Both the position numbers and the translations under genes were made by a program. From an uncultured Campylobacter sp. (GTDB taxonomy: Bacteria > Campylobacterota > Campylobacteria > Campylobacterales > Campylobacteraceae): DNA of 55,805 nucleotides. Position 1 is the first letter of the stretch; each line of letters starts with the position of its first letter. The stretch spans positions 1 to 55,805 of the forward strand of contig NZ_CAURPW010000012.1 of the NCBI RefSeq assembly GCF_963526985.1, read 5' to 3'. Shown here in pieces: positions 51,621 through 55,805 of the stretch. The notes beneath the pieces were generated by a model that made no database searches, was not told the DNA's origin, and saw only the letters and a list, made by a program, of their open reading frames with translations.

Positions 51621-52291
51621 GTATCGATTTTACGCCGTTTTACCTATCGCTAAAGCTTGCTTTTATTTCGACTGCGATCTTGTTTTTTCTCGTGTTGCCG
51701 GTTGTGTTTTGGCTTAGCCGCGCGAGTTTTAAATTTAAACCCGTGCTAGAAGCCGTGATCTCGCTACCTCTGGTGCTGCCGCCTTCGGTGCTAGGCTTTT
51801 ACCTGCTTGTTTTTCTCTCGCCTTATAACTTTTTAGGCAAATTTTTTGAGCAAACCTTTGATATCCGCTTGGTTTTTAACTTCTCAGGCCTCATCATCGC
51901 TAGCTGCATCTACTCGCTGCCGTTTATGTTTCAGCCGCTTCAGGCGGGCTTTGCTAGCCTGCCAAAGAGCCTTTTTGAGGCGAGCTACTCGCTGGGTAAA
52001 GGCAAATGGGAGACGCTTTTTAGAGTCGCTCTGCCAAATATCAAGCCCTCGCTTCTAACCGCGCTCATAGTGAGTTTTGCGCACACTTTGGGCGAGTTTG
52101 GCGTCGTGCTGATGATAGGCGGCAGCGTGGGGGATAAAACTAAAGTCGCCAGTATTGCCATCTACGAGGCCGTCGAGCTTATGGATTATACAAAGGCGCA
52201 CGTTTATTCGGCGATTATGCTGTTTATAAGCTTTGCGGTGCTATTTTTAGTCTATTTTTTTAACAATTCACACTCAAAGAGGACGCAATGA
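51617..52291 (+). CDS. modB: Molybdate/tungstate ABC transporter permease
   Basis: The 224-residue permease has five to six membrane helices and the EAA loop around SLFEASYSLGKGKWETLFRV (about 118-137), plus the ModB-typical LPLVLPPSVLGFYLL and SFAHTLGEFGVVLMIGGSV. It forms the membrane channel with ModC. It overlaps modC and the peroxiredoxin gene by 4 bp each. Confidence 0.95.
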   Translation: MSIDFTPFYLSLKLAFISTAILFFLVLPVVFWLSRASFKFKPVLEAVISLPLVLPPSVLGFYLLVFLSPYNFLGKFFEQTFDIRLVFNFSGLIIASCIYSLPFMFQPLQAGFASLPKSLFEASYSLGKGKWETLFRVALPNIKPSLLTALIVSFAHTLGEFGVVLMIGGSVGDKTKVASIAIYEAVELMDYTKAHVYSAIMLFISFAVLFLVYFFNNSHSKRTQ

Positions 52292-52755
52292 AAGATATAA
52301 ACGCAAATCCGGTCAAATTTAGCGAGCTAACGGACGGCAAAAACTGCATCGTTTTTACCTATCCCAAAATGGGCGAAAGCGGGAAGTTTTTACCCGAAAA
52401 TTTAAAGGATTTAAAGGGATTAACCGGCTGCACGCTTCAGTGCAAAGCCTATCAAGAAAACCTTGCAAAGCTAGAATCCGCAGGCTTTACGCTAATAGCC
52501 GTGGGCTCTCAAAGCGTAGAAAAGATGAATGAATTTAAACAAAGCGTAGGTGCGAATTTTATCTTTTTGAGCGACGAAAACTTCGAGCTAGAATCCCCGC
52601 TAAATTTACAAACCTTTACCACGAACGACGGCAAGAAATTTTACCGCCGCCAAACGCTGATTATGAAAAACGGCGAAGTCGTAAAAAGATTTAACGACGT
52701 GGCCGAGCCCGCAAACGACGCGACAAACGTACTTGCAGCCATAGAGCGGCTTTAA
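52288..52755 (+). CDS. Peroxiredoxin-like thiol protein at the end of the mod operon
   Basis: This 155-residue protein has a thioredoxin-fold peroxiredoxin layout (NCIVFTYPKMGESGKF, GFTLIAVGSQSVEKMNEF, FYRRQTLIMKNGEVVKRF). Cysteines 48 and 52 in GLTGCTLQCKAY take the place of the BCP/PrxQ TPGCTxQxC motif; the proline is missing and the spacing is one residue shorter. It may reduce peroxides or act as a thiol reductase. ATGA overlap with modB means it is made with the transporter, an uncommon pairing. Confidence 0.85.
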   Translation: MKDINANPVKFSELTDGKNCIVFTYPKMGESGKFLPENLKDLKGLTGCTLQCKAYQENLAKLESAGFTLIAVGSQSVEKMNEFKQSVGANFIFLSDENFELESPLNLQTFTTNDGKKFYRRQTLIMKNGEVVKRFNDVAEPANDATNVLAAIERL

Positions 52756-52791
52756 ATTTTGGCCGATTTCGCAAAAGGGAGAGAGATTTAG

Positions 52792-52819
52792 GGCTCAAAT
52801 TTGGACGCGAATTTGAGCC
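52792..52819 (+). terminator. Stem-loop after the mod operon
   Basis: GGCTCAAATT (52792-52801) and AATTTGAGCC (52810-52819) form a perfect 10-bp stem with an 8-base loop, followed by GTTTTG, 37 bp after the peroxiredoxin stop. The adjacent region (52826-52852) has further AAATTTG inverted words. Confidence 0.6.
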
Positions 52820-52972
52820 GTTTTGAACTCAAATTTAGGCCCCAAATTTGACGCCGAATTTAAAACGCGCACAAGTAAAAGCGCAAGTCAAATTTTAAAT
52901 TCCCGTCAAACGCAAATTTAACCTAACCCAAAATAATTTTTTTATATAATTACGTAAAAATTTAGGCGGGAT

Positions 52973-54307
52973 ATGAATCTTTTTTCCATAGAATTTGGCT
53001 TGTACTTTTTTATTTTTTGGCCGATTTATTATTTTTTAAACGCGCGCCCGCACCTACAAAAAGTCGTTTTACTCGCCTTTTCATACCTATTTTTAGCCTC
53101 ATTCGGACTTAAATTTCTAATCATAAATTTTATCTTTAGCACCGCGATTTTTCTTTTCGCGAGGGCGGCTCAGAGCAAAGACTCTGCTATTCCTTTTGCC
53201 GCGGGCGTTATTTTCGTGCTTTGCGCGCTTGCGTTTTTTAAATACGGCGACTATTTCGCGATCAAATTTACTCGCCTGCACCTAGAAAATATCGCGTTGC
53301 CGCTTGGCATTTCGTTTTATTCATTTATGAGCATTTTGCTGCTAAAGGCCGTGCGAGACGGCGAGATAGAGGCGCCGGACTACCTTGATACGCTCATTTT
53401 TCTTAGCTTTTTTGCCGCGATTATTTCGGGTCCGATTTTGCGGCCAAAACCCTTTTTCGAGGCGCTAAACTCCCCAAAGGTTTTTCGCGCCAGCCCCGTT
53501 ATATTCGCGCTTTTGTGTTCCGCGCTTTTTAAAAAGCTCATCGTCGCAAACCATCTTTTCGAGATAGTTAATCCCGTTTTTGCCGCACCCACCCTGCCCG
53601 CCTCGCAGCTTCTAGGAGCGCTTTTTGGCTACAGCGTGCTGCTTTACGCCGATTTTAGCGGCTACGTGGACTTCGTGACGGCGCTCGGACTCATGTGCGG
53701 TTTTGTTTTACCGCAAAACTTCAACCGTCCTTTTACAGCGCGAAATTTAAAAATTTTCTGGCAAAATTGGCACATCAGCCTCATGAATTTTTTCAAAGAG
53801 TGCGTCTATTTCCCGCTGGGAGGCAGTCGCGGCACGCAGGCGCAAACGCAGCTAAACGTGATGCTAATCTTTGCGATCTCGGGCGTCTGGCACGGCGCGG
53901 GGCTTAGCTTTTTACTCTGGGGGCTCATCCACGGCCTTGGCGTCGTGTTTTTAAACTTAACCGACGAGCGCAAATGGCTAAATTCGGTCATACTTGGACG
54001 ATATTTTACATTTATTTTCGTGAGCATGGTTTGGGTGTTTTTCACGATGGATTTTGAGGGAGCGGTGCGCTATATCGGGGCGATTTTTAGAAACTCGGGC
54101 GGAGAGCTTCTTGCGATTTGTGCGCTATTTGCGTGCGTTTTCGTATTTGTATTTTTATACTCCGCGCTTGACGTTTATCCGGTTTTGGTTAAATTTTTTG
54201 AAAATATAAACGCCCTTTTTTCAGCCGTTTTTTTGGCGATTTTTGGGATAATTATTTACTTTTTGATGCCGTCCGGTATGCCTAATTTTATATATCAAGG
54301 ATTTTGA
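52973..54307 (+). CDS. MBOAT-family O-acyltransferase
   Basis: The 444-residue membrane protein has about ten to eleven helices. MBOAT signatures are PLGISFYSFMSI, the NFNRPFTARNLKIFWQNWHISLMNFFKECVYFPLGG region (about 244-283), and the catalytic-type histidine in ISGVWHGAGLSFLLWGLIHG. Relatives AlgI, PatA and DltB pass acetyl groups across the membrane for O-acetylation of polysaccharide or peptidoglycan. It overlaps the SGNH protein gene by 4 bp, the usual PatA/PatB-type pairing. Substrate is unknown. Confidence 0.92.
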   Translation: MNLFSIEFGLYFFIFWPIYYFLNARPHLQKVVLLAFSYLFLASFGLKFLIINFIFSTAIFLFARAAQSKDSAIPFAAGVIFVLCALAFFKYGDYFAIKFTRLHLENIALPLGISFYSFMSILLLKAVRDGEIEAPDYLDTLIFLSFFAAIISGPILRPKPFFEALNSPKVFRASPVIFALLCSALFKKLIVANHLFEIVNPVFAAPTLPASQLLGALFGYSVLLYADFSGYVDFVTALGLMCGFVLPQNFNRPFTARNLKIFWQNWHISLMNFFKECVYFPLGGSRGTQAQTQLNVMLIFAISGVWHGAGLSFLLWGLIHGLGVVFLNLTDERKWLNSVILGRYFTFIFVSMVWVFFTMDFEGAVRYIGAIFRNSGGELLAICALFACVFVFVFLYSALDVYPVLVKFFENINALFSAVFLAIFGIIIYFLMPSGMPNFIYQGF

Positions 54308-55464
54308 TGAGAGCGTTTTTTGGGGTATTTCTCGCATTTTTTACGCTGATTGCGCTATTTTTGCGACCGCTGTCAAACTACTACGAAGCCAAATATCAAA
54401 AGGATTTTTTCATCACAGACGAGCGCGCGATGGCGCTGAGCGATAAATTTATAAACATCGCAGAGGATGGCTTGCAAAGCGCAAAATCGGCTCTTGATAA
54501 ATTTATGCGGGTTTTTTGGGCTAAATTTAGCAAGCCTGATTTAAAGGGCGATAGAGTGGCCATAAGCGCGGCAACGCAAAATCAAACAGTAAATTTAAAC
54601 GCTCAAAACCAAACCGCAAATTCAAGCGCTCAAAATCAACAAAATTTAGCCGCAAACTCTAGCGCGCAAGATGAAGCAAATTTAACGACGAAAGACGCTC
54701 AAATTTCCCCCGTCGTATCCGATTTAAATTTAGACGAAAACGGCTCGCGGGACACAAATTTAGCGAGTTTAGCGCAAAAAATCGCGCAAGAAGATAAAGC
54801 GCAGCAGCCAAAATCCCGGGCTTTTGACATCGAGCTAAATGAAAATTTAGGCGTCATCTTGATAGGCGACTCCATAATGCAAGGCTTTGGCTGGGGCTTT
54901 GAAAACACGCTAAAAACAAGCAAAATCACGATAAAAAATCTAGCCAAAGCAAGCACGGGACTAACTAATAAAAAATTTTACGACTGGAGCGAAGAGCTAA
55001 AAAATGCGCTGGAAAATCTAAAAAACCGTCCGCAAAATTTACTGATTTTAGCGCTTTTTGGCGCAAACGACGCTTATAGCTACGCCTTTGAGGGGCGCGC
55101 GCTGGAGTTTGGCACGGATGCGTGGAAGCAGGCTTACGAGGGCAGGATAGCGCAGATATACGACATAGCGGACGAATACGGCGCTCAGGTCGCATGGCTG
55201 GGGATGCCCTGCATGAGGAGCGAGAAATTCGACAAAAAAATGAAAACGCTAAATCTCATCTACAAGGATGCAGCACAAAAACGAGGCGCGCGCTATATCG
55301 ACATCGGCGGCGCGATCTGCGATAACGGCAAATATCTAAAGCAAGGCGCTGATAACAAGCCGCTGCGTAACGACGACGGCGTGCATATCAGCCTAAACGG
55401 CGCCAAAAAGGTCGCTATTTACGTCGTGGATAAACTTTTAAACGAAAAAAACGATAATTTTTAG
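54304..55464 (+). CDS. SGNH/DUF459 hydrolase or transferase partner of the MBOAT protein
   Basis: The 386-residue protein has an N-terminal membrane anchor (about 2-20). A Gln/Asn/Ser-rich low-complexity linker follows (about 90-130, with near-repeats of ANSSAQNQ), then an SGNH domain of the DUF459 kind (about 175-380). Catalytic blocks are GDSIMQGFGWG, ALFGANDAY and DDGVHISLNGAKK (Ser, Asn, and Asp-x-x-His). It probably takes acetyl from the MBOAT protein and acetylates a periplasmic glycan. ATGA overlap couples the two genes. AlgX-, PatB- or Ape1-like roles cannot be told apart. Confidence 0.88.
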   Translation: MMRAFFGVFLAFFTLIALFLRPLSNYYEAKYQKDFFITDERAMALSDKFINIAEDGLQSAKSALDKFMRVFWAKFSKPDLKGDRVAISAATQNQTVNLNAQNQTANSSAQNQQNLAANSSAQDEANLTTKDAQISPVVSDLNLDENGSRDTNLASLAQKIAQEDKAQQPKSRAFDIELNENLGVILIGDSIMQGFGWGFENTLKTSKITIKNLAKASTGLTNKKFYDWSEELKNALENLKNRPQNLLILALFGANDAYSYAFEGRALEFGTDAWKQAYEGRIAQIYDIADEYGAQVAWLGMPCMRSEKFDKKMKTLNLIYKDAAQKRGARYIDIGGAICDNGKYLKQGADNKPLRNDDGVHISLNGAKKVAIYVVDKLLNEKNDNF

Positions 55465-55805
55465 CAAAGCGCCCTCTTTTGGTTTGCCAAATTTATGCGG
55501 CCTTGCCTTTTAAAGAACCTCTTATTTACTTCATTTTTTGAAATTTGCATTTGCATAGTTTAAATTTAGCTACGAAGCTTAAATTTTGTCGCAGCAGTAT
55601 TTTGGTAGCCGCCTAAAGGGTATGACAGGACTTTTACCAACGCCAAAGCTTTAAGCCTTTAGCCCAGTAGCGATTTGCAGCAAAACCTTACGCGGCTTTA
55701 AGATAAACGAATTTAGACGGATTATGGATTGCTTTTGATTTTATGGATGGATTTAAAGAAACCTGCGGGACGTTAAATTTAGTCCCGCAGTTAGTAAAGG
55801 AGCGA
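55465..55805. other. 3' noncoding stretch of the window
   Basis: No gene is supported. At 55763-55790 CTGCGGGAC and GTCCCGCAG form a perfect 9-bp stem with loop GTTAAATTTA. It is preceded on the minus strand by a possible stop codon TAA (55793-55791), so it may close a minus-strand gene that begins beyond the window. Confidence 0.45.

Overview
The window looks like chromosomal DNA of a Campylobacter of the higher-GC oral/intestinal group (C. rectus/showae/curvus-like). The grounds are the housekeeping proteins (LepA, GyrA, Prs, Asd, HemE, FlgR, LPP20-type lipoprotein), the very frequent AAATTT words inside and between genes, and the VacJ/Ttg2D/RND and Mod gene sets. Species is an inference from overall character; no search was run.

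Positions 1-15000 are an AT-rich accessory region. From the left it holds: (a) a minus-strand operon of a small exported protein, a CHASE2 membrane protein with no output domain, and a TPR protein running off the left edge; (b) a badly decayed gene (2584-3635); (c) a complete IS1595-like transposon (3661-7292) with 24-bp perfect terminal inverted repeats and an 8-bp target duplication. The transposon carries a transposase and one large passenger gene that joins a PD-(D/E)XK nuclease, an N6-adenine methyltransferase and a target-recognition-like C-terminus in one 807-residue chain; (d) an integrative mobilizable element lying against tRNA-Asn (about 7.3-15.0 kb). That element has a MOBV-like relaxase, a small membrane protein, a VirD4-like ATPase without its own membrane anchor, a ClpP-like protease, an unknown 476-residue protein, a frameshifted tyrosine integrase, and an array of GGTATCTC repeats next to the tRNA.

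From 15.1 kb onward the DNA is core-like. It contains a radical SAM protein; an NIT-type chemoreceptor downstream of hemE; a dicarboxylate/glutamate symporter gene broken by a small deletion; a cupin / NAD(P)-binding / Rrf2 cluster with paired palindromic operators; a CDF metal exporter; lepA; two lipoproteins and comF; gyrA; LPP20-like lipoprotein and flgR; asd behind a degenerate repeat region; a UPF0114 membrane protein; prs; a giant AsmA-like DUF748 protein; a Cache-type chemoreceptor; a DUF488 protein; and a VacJ-Ttg2D-RND operon for lipid trafficking at the outer membrane. It ends with a tightly coupled molybdate/tungstate operon (modE, modA, Mop-like protein, modC, modB, peroxiredoxin) and an MBOAT/SGNH O-acylation pair.

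The most distinctive item is the transposon with the single-chain restriction-modification passenger. It appears to have landed between the promoter and the start codon of the now-decayed gene. Second is the mobilizable element with an apparently split coupling protein and its own ClpP. Several broken genes (integrase, symporter, decayed exported protein) can be reconstructed from shifted reading frames.
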